Source: Sphingomonas sp. PP-CE-3G-477
GTDB taxonomy: Bacteria > Pseudomonadota > Alphaproteobacteria > Sphingomonadales > Sphingomonadaceae
Length of the DNA stretch: 64,000 bases
Assembly (NCBI RefSeq): GCF_003050745.1
Contig: NZ_QAOF01000001.1
Location: 62,001 to 126,000 of the forward strand
Reading direction: 5' to 3'
Made by a program: the position numbers and the translations under genes. The first letter of the stretch is position 1. The number at the start of each line of letters is the position of its first letter. Below the pieces are notes generated by a model. It was given only the letters and a program-made list of their open reading frames with translations. It searched no databases and was not told the origin of the DNA. Positions 48,383 through 58,581 of this stretch are shown here, piece by piece.

Positions 48383-49095
48383 TTGGCGACCGCTTTCGCC
48401 TGCGCCGCGAAGATGTCGGTGCAACCAATGCGTGCAAGACGCAGCAGGCGGAGCAGCGCCTCCTCGTCATAGGTCGCGCCTTCAGCGGTCGCCTGTGCCT
48501 CGGCGATGTTGCCGTTTTCGAGCAGCACGAAGTTCGCATCCGCATCCGCGCCCGAATCCTCGATATAGTCGAGGTCGAGCACCGGATTGCCCTGGTAGAT
48601 GCCGCAACTGATCGCCGCGACTTTCTGCGTCAGCGGGTCGGCGGTCAGCTTGCCGCTCGCCAGCAACCCGTCGATCGCGAGTCGCAGCGCGACCCAGCCG
48701 CCCGAGATCGACGCGGTGCGCGTGCCGCCGTCCGCCTGGATCACGTCGCAATCGATCACGATCTGGCGCTCGCCGAGCAGCTTAAGGTCGACGACCGCGC
48801 GCAGCGAACGCCCGATCAGCCGCTGGATTTCCTGCGTGCGGCCCGACTGCTTGCCCTTGGCAGCCTCGCGGTTGTTGCGCGTGTTGGTGGCGCGCGGGAG
48901 CATGCCGTATTCGGCGGTCACCCAGCCTTCGCCCTTGCCGCGCATGAACGGCGGCACCTTCTCCTCGACGCTGGCGGTGACGAGCACTTTCGTGTCGCCG
49001 AAGCCGATCAGGACGGAGCCCTCGGCATGCTTGGTGAAGCGCGGCTCGATCGTGATCGCACGCATCTGGTCTGGGGCGCGGCCGGATGGGCGCAT
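48379..49095 (-). CDS. rph: Ribonuclease PH
   Basis: This 238-residue phosphorolytic 3'-exonuclease trims tRNA precursors. Signatures are [18 protein letters not shown] at the N-terminus, [28 protein letters not shown] (substrate arginines) and [18 protein letters not shown]. Full length. It is the first gene of the rph-rdgB operon. It is divergent from hrcA, with a long inverted repeat in the promoter region. Confidence 0.96.
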   Translation of the reverse strand: MRPSGRAPDQMRAITIEPRFTKHAEGSVLIGFGDTKVLVTASVEEKVPPFMRGKGEGWVTAEYGMLPRATNTRNNREAAKGKQSGRTQEIQRLIGRSLRAVVDLKLLGERQIVIDCDVIQADGGTRTASISGGWVALRLAIDGLLASGKLTADPLTQKVAAISCGIYQGNPVLDLDYIEDSGADADANFVLLENGNIAEAQATAEGATYDEEALLRLLRLARIGCTDIFAAQAKAVAK

Positions 49096-49115
49096 GATGT
49101 ATTCCTAAAATTCTT

Positions 49116-49235
49116 CCGTTCGTCCTGAGTAGCTGCTGAGCTTGTCGAAGCGGCGTATCGAAGGATCGGCCCGCTTGGGGCACATCCTTCGATACGGGCC
49201 TTCGACTGCGCTCAGTCCCTACTCAGGACGAACGG
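49116..49235. repeat. Long inverted repeat, CCGTTCGTCCTGAGTA family
   Basis: The outer arms CCGTTCGTCCTGAGTAG (49116 onward) and its inverse ending at 49235 enclose inner inverted segments CGTATCGAAGGAT and ATCCTTCGATACG. The whole unit could form one long hairpin. It lies between the divergent rph and hrcA genes, so it may influence both promoters. No second copy is seen in this window. Confidence 0.88.
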
Positions 49236-49297
49236 GTGGTGGGCAATATGGTGTGCCTAGCCTTTCGCATTCCCGCTCGCCAGCCTAGATCAAAGCG

Positions 49298-50341
49298 ATG
49301 GCCACGCCCCCCGTCACCGAACTGACCGATCGCGCGCGCGACATTTTTCGTGCCGTCGTCGACAGCTACCTGGCGAGCGGCTCGCCGGTCGGGTCGAAGA
49401 CGATCGCGCAACTCACCGGTCTCAGCCTCTCCCCCGCCTCGATTCGCGGCGTCATGGGCGAACTTGAAGGTCTCGGCCTGCTCGCCAGCCCGCATACCAG
49501 CGCCGGCCGGATGCCGACCGATCGTGGCCTACGCCTGTTCGTCGACGGCATGATGCAGGCGATGGAGCCGTCGTTCGAGGAGCGCCAGACGATCGAGGCG
49601 CGTGCGGGCGTCGGTGGCCCGGTCGAGGAGGCACTCGCCGCGACGACGCTCGCGCTCTCCGGGCTGTCGGCCTGCGCCGGGCTGGTGATGGTCCCCAAGC
49701 GCGAACTGAAACTCCGCCAGATCGCGTTCGTCGCGCTGTCGCCGGAACAGGCGCTCGCGGTGCTGGTCAGCGAGGACGGCTCGGTCGAGAATAGGGTGAT
49801 CGCGCTGCCGAAGGGCATGTCGCCGTCCGCGCTGATCGAGGCGGGCAATTACATGTCGGCGACGCTCGGCGGCCTGACGCTTGCCGATGCGCGGACCCGG
49901 ATCGAGCGCGAGTTGGCGGACGGTCAGGCGGCGCTCGATGGCGCCGCGCGGACGCTGGTCGAGCGCGGCATCGCGGTGTGGAGCGAGGATGCCGATCGTC
50001 GCCCGGTGCTGATCGTGCGCGGGCAGGGGCGGTTGATCGATGCCGCGGCCGCCGCCGATCTCGACCGGGTCCGCGACCTGCTCGACGATCTCGAGGGAAA
50101 GCAGGAAGTCGCATCGCTTCTGGACAGCGCGCGGGCAGGTGATTCGACACGGATTTTCATTGGTGCTGAGACCAAATTGTTCGCGTTGTCAGGGTCTTCG
50201 GTGATCGCGCGACCGTTCCGTGGATTGGACGGTCGGGTAGTCGGTGTCGTCGGCGTGATCGGCCCGACGCGGTTGAACTATGCGCGCGTCGTGCCCATGG
50301 TGGATTTCACGGCTGCAACGCTCGCCCGGTTGATGGGTTGA
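49298..50341 (+). CDS. hrcA: Heat-inducible transcription repressor HrcA
   Basis: This 347-residue repressor has an N-terminal winged helix (ELTDRARDIFRAVVDSYLAS, GSKTIAQLTGLSLSPASIRGVMGELE, PHTSAGRMPTDRGLR). A central GAF-like domain and dimerisation region follow. It binds CIRCE elements at groESL and similar operons; no CIRCE palindrome is visible in this window, so its targets lie elsewhere. It is followed by grpE 25 bp on. Confidence 0.95.
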   Translation: MATPPVTELTDRARDIFRAVVDSYLASGSPVGSKTIAQLTGLSLSPASIRGVMGELEGLGLLASPHTSAGRMPTDRGLRLFVDGMMQAMEPSFEERQTIEARAGVGGPVEEALAATTLALSGLSACAGLVMVPKRELKLRQIAFVALSPEQALAVLVSEDGSVENRVIALPKGMSPSALIEAGNYMSATLGGLTLADARTRIERELADGQAALDGAARTLVERGIAVWSEDADRRPVLIVRGQGRLIDAAAAADLDRVRDLLDDLEGKQEVASLLDSARAGDSTRIFIGAETKLFALSGSSVIARPFRGLDGRVVGVVGVIGPTRLNYARVVPMVDFTAATLARLMG

Positions 50342-50366
50342 GCCGGCCCAAATTATAGGGAAAACC

Positions 50367-50906
50367 ATGTCCGACATCGACCAGAACACGCCTGCAGACC
50401 TGCGCGAAGAGACCGCTGAAGCCGCTCCAGAAGTGGCATCCAACGACCGCGTCGCGGAGCTGGAAAACCAGCTGGCGGAAGCCAAGCAGAACGTCCTCTA
50501 CGCGCAGGCCGAGATTCAGAACGTCCGCCGTCGTGCCGAGAAGGAAGCACAGGACGCCCGCGCCTATGCCGCGACCGCGTTCGCGCGGGACGTGCTGTCG
50601 GTTGCGGACAACCTTTCGCGCGGCCTGTCGGCGATCCCCGCGGACCTGCGTGCGGATGACAAGATGAAGGGCCTCGTCACCGGGCTCGAAGCGACCGGTC
50701 GCGAGCTGGAGAGCGTGTTCCAGCGCCACGGCATCACCAAGATCGCCGCCGAGGGCCAGATGCTCGATCCGAACAAGCATCAGGCGATGCTTGAGGTCCC
50801 GAGCGACCAGCCCGCCGGGACGATCGTCCAGGAGATGCAGGCGGGTTACATGATCAAGGACCGCCTGCTGCGTCCCGCCATGGTCGGCGTCGCCAAGGCC
50901 GGCTGA
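50367..50906 (+). CDS. grpE: Nucleotide exchange factor GrpE
   Basis: This 179-residue DnaK co-chaperone has an N-terminal acidic tail, a long coiled coil (VAELENQLAEAKQNVLYAQAEIQNVRR region) and the C-terminal beta-wing with HQAMLEVPSDQPAGTIVQEMQAGYMIKDRLLRPAMV, which inserts into the DnaK nucleotide cleft. Co-transcribed with hrcA. Confidence 0.96.
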   Translation: MSDIDQNTPADLREETAEAAPEVASNDRVAELENQLAEAKQNVLYAQAEIQNVRRRAEKEAQDARAYAATAFARDVLSVADNLSRGLSAIPADLRADDKMKGLVTGLEATGRELESVFQRHGITKIAAEGQMLDPNKHQAMLEVPSDQPAGTIVQEMQAGYMIKDRLLRPAMVGVAKAG

Positions 50907-50916
50907 CACCGTCTTG

Positions 50917-51024
50917 CTCCCCTCCCTGACAGGGAGGGGCTGGGGGTGGGTCGGCCAGTTGGCTATCATTGCGCCCGCCCCAGACCGACCCACCCCCGAC
51001 CCCTCCCTTCCAGGGAGGGGGGAG
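50917..51024. repeat. Inverted repeat, CCCTCCCTGACAGGGAGGG family
   Basis: The left arm at 50917-50954 and right arm at 50985-51024 are inverted copies containing CTGGGGGTGGGTCGG/CCGACCCACCCCCG. It lies between grpE and threonine synthase, and its end (GGGGGGAGAG) abuts the thrC ribosome site. Confidence 0.85.
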
Positions 51025-51032
51025 AGCAGCAC

Positions 51033-52256
51033 ATGAACCAGAACCTCACCGCCGATCGCCAGACCTTCGTCACGCATCTCGAATGCTCGATCACCGGCGA
51101 GCGGTATGAGGCGGACCAGCTTCATGGGCTGTCGCGCGCCGGGCGACCGTTGCTCGTCCGCTACGACCTCGACGCGGTGCGGTCCTCGGTTTCGCGTGAT
51201 ACGATCGAAGCGCGTCCGACCGATCTGTGGCGGTGGCGCGAACTTCTCCCCGTCCGCCACGCGTCCAACATCGTCAGCCTCGGCGAAATCGAGACGCCGC
51301 TCGTGCCGCTGACCAAGTCCGGCGGCCCCAACGTACTCGTGAAGGACGAAGGCCGTCTTCCGACCGGCAGCTTCAAGGCGCGTGGGCTGGTCATGGCCGT
51401 CACCATGGCGAAGGAGTTGGGCGTTACCAAGATCGCGATGCCGACCAATGGCAATGCGGGCGCGGCGCTGGCGGCGTACGCCACTCGCTGCGGGATCGAG
51501 ACGATCGTGTTCTGTCCCGACGATACGCCCGAGATCAACGTTCGCGAGATCGCGATGCAGGGCGCGCGCGTCTGGCGCGTCAACGGCTTGATCGACGATT
51601 GCGGCGCGATCGTCGGCAAGGGCGCCGCAGAAGGCCGCTGGTTCGATTTCTCGACGTTGAAGGAGCCCTACCGGATCGAGGGCAAGAAGACGATGGGGCT
51701 CGAACTCGCCGCACAGTTCGGCTGGAAACTGCCGGACGCGATCTTCTACCCGACTGGCGGCGGCACCGGTTTGATCGGGATGTGGAAGGCGTTCGACGAA
51801 CTCGAGAAGCTCGGCTGGATCGGCTCGGAGCGCCCGAAGATGTTCGCCGTGCAGGCAAGCGGCTGCGCGCCGATCGTCCGCGCGTTCGAAGCGGGCGAGG
51901 AGCATGCCGAGCGTTGGGAAGACGCCAGCACCGTCGCGGCCGGCATCCGCGTGCCGAAGGCGGTCGGCGACTTTCTGATCCTGCGCGCGGTGCGCGAAAG
52001 TGGCGGACAGGCAATGGCGGTCGGCGATCCGGCGATCTTGAAGGCGGTCGATGCGGCGGCAAAGCAGGACGGGTTGCTGCTATGCCCCGAGGGTGGCGCG
52101 ACGTTAGCCGCCTATCATCAGGCGCTGAACACTGGGTTGGTCGACGAGGACGACAAGGTCGTTCTTTTCAACTGCGCGACGGGACTGAAGTATCCGATGC
52201 CCGAAGCGCCGCAAGCGCTTGATAGAACACGACCTATCGATTTCGACGCGCTGTAA
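51033..52256 (+). CDS. thrC: Threonine synthase (PLP-dependent)
   Basis: This 407-residue PLP enzyme has the Schiff-base lysine in LPTGSFKARGL. It also has PTNGNAGAALAAYA and PTGGGTGLIGMWKAF (phosphate-binding glycine loop), plus a N-terminal segment HLECSITGERYEADQLHGLS typical of the shorter threonine synthase group. It converts O-phosphohomoserine to threonine. A related role (for example diaminopropionate or other beta-replacement) cannot be fully excluded. The start is ATG 51033, with GGGGGGAGAG upstream supplied by the repeat. Confidence 0.87.
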   Translation: MNQNLTADRQTFVTHLECSITGERYEADQLHGLSRAGRPLLVRYDLDAVRSSVSRDTIEARPTDLWRWRELLPVRHASNIVSLGEIETPLVPLTKSGGPNVLVKDEGRLPTGSFKARGLVMAVTMAKELGVTKIAMPTNGNAGAALAAYATRCGIETIVFCPDDTPEINVREIAMQGARVWRVNGLIDDCGAIVGKGAAEGRWFDFSTLKEPYRIEGKKTMGLELAAQFGWKLPDAIFYPTGGGTGLIGMWKAFDELEKLGWIGSERPKMFAVQASGCAPIVRAFEAGEEHAERWEDASTVAAGIRVPKAVGDFLILRAVRESGGQAMAVGDPAILKAVDAAAKQDGLLLCPEGGATLAAYHQALNTGLVDEDDKVVLFNCATGLKYPMPEAPQALDRTRPIDFDAL

Positions 52257-52363
52257 ACGGCGGATTTCTGCCGATCGGGTGGGTCTCGATCTACCAGATC
52301 GGTGGTTGAAATTGATCCATGTTGGCTGCAACGGGGCGCCCTTGTTTACAAAAGGGGTCTTCA

Positions 52364-52603
52364 ATGCAGAAAATCATCCAAGTCGTTTGTGTCGTGCTCA
52401 TCGCCGCGGCGGTGATGTTCGGCGGACGTTGGTACATGTACGTCGCGCAGGGTTCGAGCCCGTATGACGAGGTCGGCATCGCGCTGAACGGCTACGCGCC
52501 GGGGCCGATGCGCGCCTGGGGCTGCCACAAGATGCAGGCGCGGTTCCCGGGCCAGTTGCCGCCTTACGGCTGTGCCGGGCCGGATGGTCGTAGCTGGCTG
52601 TAA
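52364..52603 (+). CDS. Small single-span membrane protein
   Basis: This 79-residue protein has one N-terminal hydrophobic segment (IIQVVCVVLIAAAVMFGGRWYMYV). A short exported tail contains two cysteines (WGCHKMQARF and PYGCAGPDG) that could form a disulfide. The ATG at 52364 has AAAGGGG upstream. No family is recognised. Unrelated in sequence to its neighbours. Confidence 0.6.
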   Translation: MQKIIQVVCVVLIAAAVMFGGRWYMYVAQGSSPYDEVGIALNGYAPGPMRAWGCHKMQARFPGQLPPYGCAGPDGRSWL

Positions 52604-52610
52604 CAAACGT

Positions 52611-52694
52611 CCGTCATCCCAGCGAAAGCTGGGATCTCCCCGTGATAGCGCGTGCGCTTGCCACTTGAGATCCCAGCTTTCGCTGGGATGACGG
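52611..52694. repeat. Perfect 28-bp inverted repeat
   Basis: The left arm at 52611-52638 and right arm at 52667-52694 are perfect inverted 28-mers (CCGTCATCCCAGCGAAAGCT and on), each with an internal AGCGAAAGCT-like palindrome. It may serve as a terminator for the small membrane gene and for the convergent HEMTH gene. Confidence 0.9.
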
Positions 52695-52725
52695 TGGGGG
52701 AGCGGACGCGGATGGGTGGTGGACG

Positions 52726-53205
52726 TCAGGCCGACGCTAACGGCGTAAACGGCAGCACCGTCTCGTACTGCGCTAGCGGCGGTGCCCCCGCCACCTTCGC
52801 GCCCGCACGCAGCAGGAAGGCATGCCGCACGATCTCGCCCTGTTGCTCGATACCGTAGCGGTGCAGCGCCACGCCAGGCCGGAACGCGTAGTCGTACCGA
52901 CACCAAGGATGCCGCGCCAAAGGCAAGAACACGCCGCGCTGGTGTTGCCAGATGTGTGTCATCTCGTGGACGAACAGCCCCTGCAACGTCAGGTTCGCGT
53001 GCGAGAAGTCGTCGCACCACAGATCGCCCTTGGGGTGAAAGTGGATGCACCCGCGGGGTGCCATCACGGTGTCGCGCGGTTGGAAGAACGCCCATTTGAT
53101 GCGCGACAGGCTCACTCGAGAGTAATCGATCGCGCCCCCGAACACCGATGCTGCGAGCGCCGTCTCCCCCTCGGTAAGCCCGCGCCTTGAGTCGGCTCGG
53201 GTCAC
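52726..53205 (-). CDS. HEMTH-motif metalloprotease-like protein (vgr-related), chromosomal copy
   Basis: This 159-residue protein carries the zinc-type motif HEMTH at residues 80-84 followed by IWQHQRG. It is a paralogue of the island protein at 131-604, with the same order of motifs: LTEGE, VFGGAIDYS, FFQP, HEMTHIWQHQRG, C-terminal YETVLPF. There is no signal peptide. The GTG start overlaps the stop of the upstream copper-chaperone gene (GTGA), so they are coupled. Catalysis is untested. Confidence 0.75.
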   Translation of the reverse strand: MTRADSRRGLTEGETALAASVFGGAIDYSRVSLSRIKWAFFQPRDTVMAPRGCIHFHPKGDLWCDDFSHANLTLQGLFVHEMTHIWQHQRGVFLPLARHPWCRYDYAFRPGVALHRYGIEQQGEIVRHAFLLRAGAKVAGAPPLAQYETVLPFTPLASA

Positions 53206-53639
53206 TTACCCGCCGGGGTCCCCGCCGCGACCACGGTCGCGTTGTTCAAGATCCGCGTCCCGTCGGCGAACGCGAACGTCAGCATCACGCGATCGGCAGG
53301 CTTGATCCCCGAGTTCATGTTGAACAACATCACATGCCGACCACCCGGCGCGAACGCTACGTCCGTCTTCGCGGGAATTTCCACGCGGGTCAGCGGCGCC
53401 ATCGTCGACATGCCGCCCTTGTCCATCGTCTCGTGCATCTCGGCCTTGATCGCGACGTCGGTGGTGACCGAGATCAGCGTCGCCGGCGTCGGCCCCCCGT
53501 GCACCGTGAAATACGCCGCCGCAGGCCGTCCGGTGACCGCGCCGAGCCGCACCCAGGCCCCGTCCACCGACAGTTCCTTCGGCGGCGAGCACGACGCCAG
53601 TGTCATCGCCGCAACACCCAGTCCGAAAACGATACGCAT
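53202..53639 (-). CDS. PCu(A)C-type periplasmic copper chaperone
   Basis: This 145-residue protein has a lipobox-like signal (AAMTLASC) and the copper-binding motif of PCu(A)C: MHETM, then GGMSTM, then HVMLF, the H(M)x10Mx21HxM pattern. It delivers Cu(I) to the CuA centre of cytochrome oxidase or to other periplasmic targets. It leads an operon with the HEMTH protein. It is divergent from dnaK. Confidence 0.9.
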   Translation of the reverse strand: MRIVFGLGVAAMTLASCSPPKELSVDGAWVRLGAVTGRPAAAYFTVHGGPTPATLISVTTDVAIKAEMHETMDKGGMSTMAPLTRVEIPAKTDVAFAPGGRHVMLFNMNSGIKPADRVMLTFAFADGTRILNNATVVAAGTPAGK

Positions 53640-53691
53640 AGGTTACTTTTCCCCGGGCTCTGCCTCTTGCGCATCCTATGACCGGTACAAT

Positions 53692-53719
53692 CTTGCGGCA
53701 AGCGCGAGGCCACCTATAT
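53692..53719 (+). promoter_or_regulatory. RpoH-type heat-shock promoter of dnaK
   Basis: CTTG at 53692 and CCTATAT at 53713-53719 are separated by 17 bases, matching the alphaproteobacterial sigma-32 pattern (CTTG, 17-18 bases, CCTATNT). It lies about 90 bp before the dnaK ATG. A CIRCE element is not present. Confidence 0.75.
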
Positions 53720-53807
53720 CGCGCCCATCATCAGAAAGGTTCCGCCTCCGAAACGGGGTGGAGCGGATTTCGTATTTTCGTTTCAAGTGAGGGGCTAATC
53801 AGAACTC

Positions 53808-55715
<1,908 letters not shown>

Positions 55716-55721
55716 CCGAAA

Positions 55722-55822
55722 CTCCCTCTCCCCTTCGGGGAGAGGGCCGGGGTGAGGGGCAGTTCCGCGCGCTGCCGTGTGGAATGGCCCCTCACCCAAC
55801 CCTCTCCCCGGAGGGGAGAGGG
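55722..55822. repeat. Inverted repeat, CTCCCTCTCCCC family (copy 2)
   Basis: The left arm at 55722-55759 and right arm at 55787-55822 are inverted copies and match the atpA-atpG repeat. It lies between dnaK and dnaJ, 15 bp before the dnaJ start. Confidence 0.88.
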
Positions 55823-55836
55823 CTAAGAGGGCCGCT

Positions 55837-56970
55837 ATGAGTACCCAGACAGATTATTACGAACTGCTCGAATGCGAGCGGACCGCGGATGCGGGGACGA
55901 TCAAGTCGTCCTACCGCAAGCTCGCGATGAAGTATCACCCGGACAAGAACGCCGGCTGCAAGGATTCCGAAGCCCAGTTCAAGGCGGTCAGCGAGGCGTA
56001 CGAGTGCCTCAAGGACCCGCAGAAGCGGGCAGCCTATGATCGCTTCGGCCATGCCGCGTTCCAGAACGGCGGCGGTGGCGGTCACGGCGGCGGCGCGCAG
56101 GATTTCGGCGGCTTCAGCGACATCTTCGAAAGCGTCTTCGGCGAATTCATGGGCGGCGCGCAGCGTGGCGGCGGTCGCTCGGCTGCGCGGCGCGGCGCGG
56201 ACCTGCGCTACGACATGGAAGTCAGCCTGGAAGAAGCGTTCCACGGCAAGACGACTGAGATCACGATCGACGTCTCCGCGCTCTGCGACACCTGCGACGG
56301 CTCGGGCGCCAAGGTCGGTACGCGCGCCAAGACCTGTCAGCATTGCGGCGGCCACGGGAAAGTGCGCGCGCAGCAGGGCTTCTTCGTGGTCGAGCGCGCC
56401 TGCCCGGTCTGCAACGGTGCGGGCGAAGTCATCGCCGACCCGTGCCCGGATTGCCGCGGCGAAGGTCGCGTCGAGAAGACCAAGACGCTGTCGATCAACG
56501 TCCCCCCCGGTGTCGACGAAGGTACGAGGATCCGCATGTCGGGCGAGGGCGAGGCGGGCGCCCGCGGCGCACCGTCCGGCGACCTCTACATCTTCCTCCA
56601 CGTCACCAAGCACAATCTGTTCGAACGCGAAGGCACCACGCTCTTCGCACGCGCACCGATCAGCTTCACGGTCGCGTCGCTCGGCGGGGCGCTGTCGATC
56701 CCCGGCCTCGACGGTCGTACGCACGAAGTGAAGATTCCCGCCGGCATCCAGTCGGGCAAGCAACTCCGCCAGCGCGGCGCCGGCATGCCCGTGTTGCAGG
56801 GCCGCGGTCACGGCGACCTCGTCGTCCAGATCGACGTCGAAACCCCCACGCGTCTTAGCAACCGCCAGAAGGAACTGCTCGAGATGTTCCGAGAGACGGA
56901 GACGGGCGACGAATGCCCGGCCAGCCAGGGCTTCTTCGCCAAGTTGAAGGGCGTGTTCGCCGGGGAATAA
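55837..56970 (+). CDS. dnaJ: Hsp40 co-chaperone DnaJ
   Basis: This 377-residue type I DnaJ has a J-domain at 1-70 with HPD (YHPDKN), a Gly/Phe-rich region (GGGGGHGGGAQDFGGF) and four zinc repeats (CDTCDGSGA, CQHCGGHGK, CPVCNGAGE, CPDCRGEGR). The C-terminal substrate domains follow. It stimulates DnaK ATPase. The start is ATG 55837; the frame continues upstream through the repeat but is not conserved there. Confidence 0.97.
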   Translation: MSTQTDYYELLECERTADAGTIKSSYRKLAMKYHPDKNAGCKDSEAQFKAVSEAYECLKDPQKRAAYDRFGHAAFQNGGGGGHGGGAQDFGGFSDIFESVFGEFMGGAQRGGGRSAARRGADLRYDMEVSLEEAFHGKTTEITIDVSALCDTCDGSGAKVGTRAKTCQHCGGHGKVRAQQGFFVVERACPVCNGAGEVIADPCPDCRGEGRVEKTKTLSINVPPGVDEGTRIRMSGEGEAGARGAPSGDLYIFLHVTKHNLFEREGTTLFARAPISFTVASLGGALSIPGLDGRTHEVKIPAGIQSGKQLRQRGAGMPVLQGRGHGDLVVQIDVETPTRLSNRQKELLEMFRETETGDECPASQGFFAKLKGVFAGE

Positions 56971-57002
56971 ACAGGATACATACTGAACTAAAGGGGGGCG
57001 CA

Positions 57003-57473
57003 ATGCTGGCATGTCTTTTCACTGCGATGGCCTGTTGGCTGGTCATGGCCACCGCCCCCCAGACGCCAATCGGCAACGCGATGCGCCGAGTGCTGATCGA
57101 CAGGCCTGCGGCGCGGTTTGCACGGCTCACGCGGGGCGATGCCGCGGTCATGTTCCTGCTGATGCTGACGGCCGCGATGGTCACGCTTGTCGGCGAAGGC
57201 GACGGCATTCGACTACTCACTCTGGCCGCCCCCGATGTCGCGCTCTGGATCACGACGTTCGAGATTTCGGCCTATGTCGACATTCTCATGGCGCTGGCCG
57301 CTGCAGCATCCAGCCTGCGCATTCGGGGTTTCATGACGCGTTGGCTCAGCGTCTTCACTCGCCGCCCGGCTGCAAAAGCGCACAAGCGCGCGATCCGCTC
57401 GCGGAAAACGCGATCGACGGATGCTGACAACGACGACGACAGACATTGGCATCAAACCGCGCTCGCCGTCTAA
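57003..57473 (+). CDS. Hypothetical membrane protein
   Basis: This 156-residue protein has three hydrophobic segments (LACLFTAMACWLVMATA, AAVMFLLMLTAAMVTLV, ALWITTFEISAYVDILMALAAAAS). A basic tail rich in Arg/Lys (RRPAAKAHKRAIRSRKTRST) is followed by an acidic patch. ATG 57003 follows AAGGGGGG. It lies 32 bp after dnaJ and could be read from the heat-shock transcript. No family is recognised. Confidence 0.6.
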   Translation: MLACLFTAMACWLVMATAPQTPIGNAMRRVLIDRPAARFARLTRGDAAVMFLLMLTAAMVTLVGEGDGIRLLTLAAPDVALWITTFEISAYVDILMALAAAASSLRIRGFMTRWLSVFTRRPAAKAHKRAIRSRKTRSTDADNDDDRHWHQTALAV

Positions 57474-57548
57474 TCTGGCAAAGCATGAGTTCAAGCTTGC
57501 CTGATCCGCATCATCCGCCAGAATGCGAAACGAACACTGAGGAATGAT

Positions 57549-58001
57549 ATGCGCGGACAGGTTTTAGGCGTCGATCCCCGCACGGGCGAAGGACTCGTCG
57601 CGGGACAGGACGGACAGCGTTACCGGTTCGCGCGCGAAGACTGGGCGCATCGCGGCGAGCCCGCGATCGGTATCGAGGTCGATTTCGAGGCGGCCAACGA
57701 CCGTGCGCTTAGCGTCTTTCCAATGCCCACCGCGCCGGGTCCGCGTCGCGCCGTACCGCCCGAGGCACTCCCCACCAACGATCGCAACAAATACGTCGCG
57801 GCGGTGATGGCGTTCGTGATCGGCACGCTCGGCATCCACCGTTTCTACCTCGGCCGGACCGGCTCCGGGATCGTCATGCTAGTGCTCACGCTCACGGTCG
57901 TCGGCCTGGTCATCAGCGCGCCCTGGGCGTTGATCGACATGATCCGCTATCTGATGATGTCCGACGAGGAGTTCGCCGCGCGCTATCCGCGCAAGCGATG
58001 A
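57549..58001 (+). CDS. TM2-domain protein with an N-terminal nucleic-acid-binding-like domain
   Basis: This 150-residue protein has an N-terminal small beta domain (GQVLGVDPRTGEGLVAGQDG, RYRFAREDWAHRG, VDFEAANDRALSVFP) resembling the short OB/cold-shock-like modules that precede membrane domains. The C-terminal TM2 domain has two helices around GIHRFYLGRTGSGIVMLVL and the D-M motif WALIDMIRYL. Function unknown. Confidence 0.82.
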   Translation: MRGQVLGVDPRTGEGLVAGQDGQRYRFAREDWAHRGEPAIGIEVDFEAANDRALSVFPMPTAPGPRRAVPPEALPTNDRNKYVAAVMAFVIGTLGIHRFYLGRTGSGIVMLVLTLTVVGLVISAPWALIDMIRYLMMSDEEFAARYPRKR

Positions 58002-58089
58002 TTGGCCAGCGCTAGCACCAATGACTTGACGCCTATCGATCGTCGACGAGCCCCGGCAGCAAGCTATGCTCCCGGGGCATGTGTCGAGC

Positions 58090-58353
58090 TCATTTCGTGA
58101 CGATGGTCACGCCGCGCGTGCTCCATTCGGACCGCGTTTCGCAAATCGTCTCTGGCAACGTCTTGTCGACCTTACGACCCAGAACCGTACGCGGCATGCA
58201 GACGCGGCTGGTGTCGTCCTTGAAGACGCTTGCCGGCATCTTGATCAGGATGGGCTTTTCGCCTGCCGCGTATGCGGGTGCGGATACGCCGGTCAGTGCG
58301 GCGATGCTTGCGGCGAGTACGAAAATCGACCGGAGCGAGGGCGAGTTGAACAT
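58090..58353 (-). CDS. Small exported protein
   Basis: This 87-residue protein has a clear signal peptide (IFVLAASIAALTGVSAPAYAA) leaving a mature chain of about 58 residues with two cysteines (RVCMPRTVLG, PETICETRSEW) that may form a disulfide. The motif PILIKMPASVFKDD is not assigned to a family by me. Position and composition support it as real. Confidence 0.7.
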   Translation of the reverse strand: MFNSPSLRSIFVLAASIAALTGVSAPAYAAGEKPILIKMPASVFKDDTSRVCMPRTVLGRKVDKTLPETICETRSEWSTRGVTIVTK

Positions 58354-58548
58354 GGAATGCCTTTCACGAAATAGCGCTCAAGTGCGCCATATCCCGGTCA
58401 CTGCATTAATGATGCCAAACACCTAAGTTGTTGTGATGCTTGTATATGTTCTAGAGCCAGGCATTCGAGAACGCCGGGCTTCGACCATGTTGCGGGAGTT
58501 TTCGCCAGATATCGGCACATCGTCCGCGTAAACCTGGGCCCTAGCCGC

Positions 58549-58566
58549 GCCCCCTCGGGAGGGGGC
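58549..58566 (-). terminator. GC hairpin after the small membrane peptide
   Basis: GCCCCCT and AGGGGGC form a 7-bp stem with a four-base loop, 16 bp past the 58582 stop on the minus strand. No clear U tract follows. Confidence 0.4.
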
Positions 58567-58581
58567 GGGCGGGCCGATGGA

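Noticed and set aside
47654-52694. CRISPR-like spaced repeats
   Set aside because: The repeats are isolated inverted pairs at gene borders, not regularly spaced direct repeats, and no cas genes are present.
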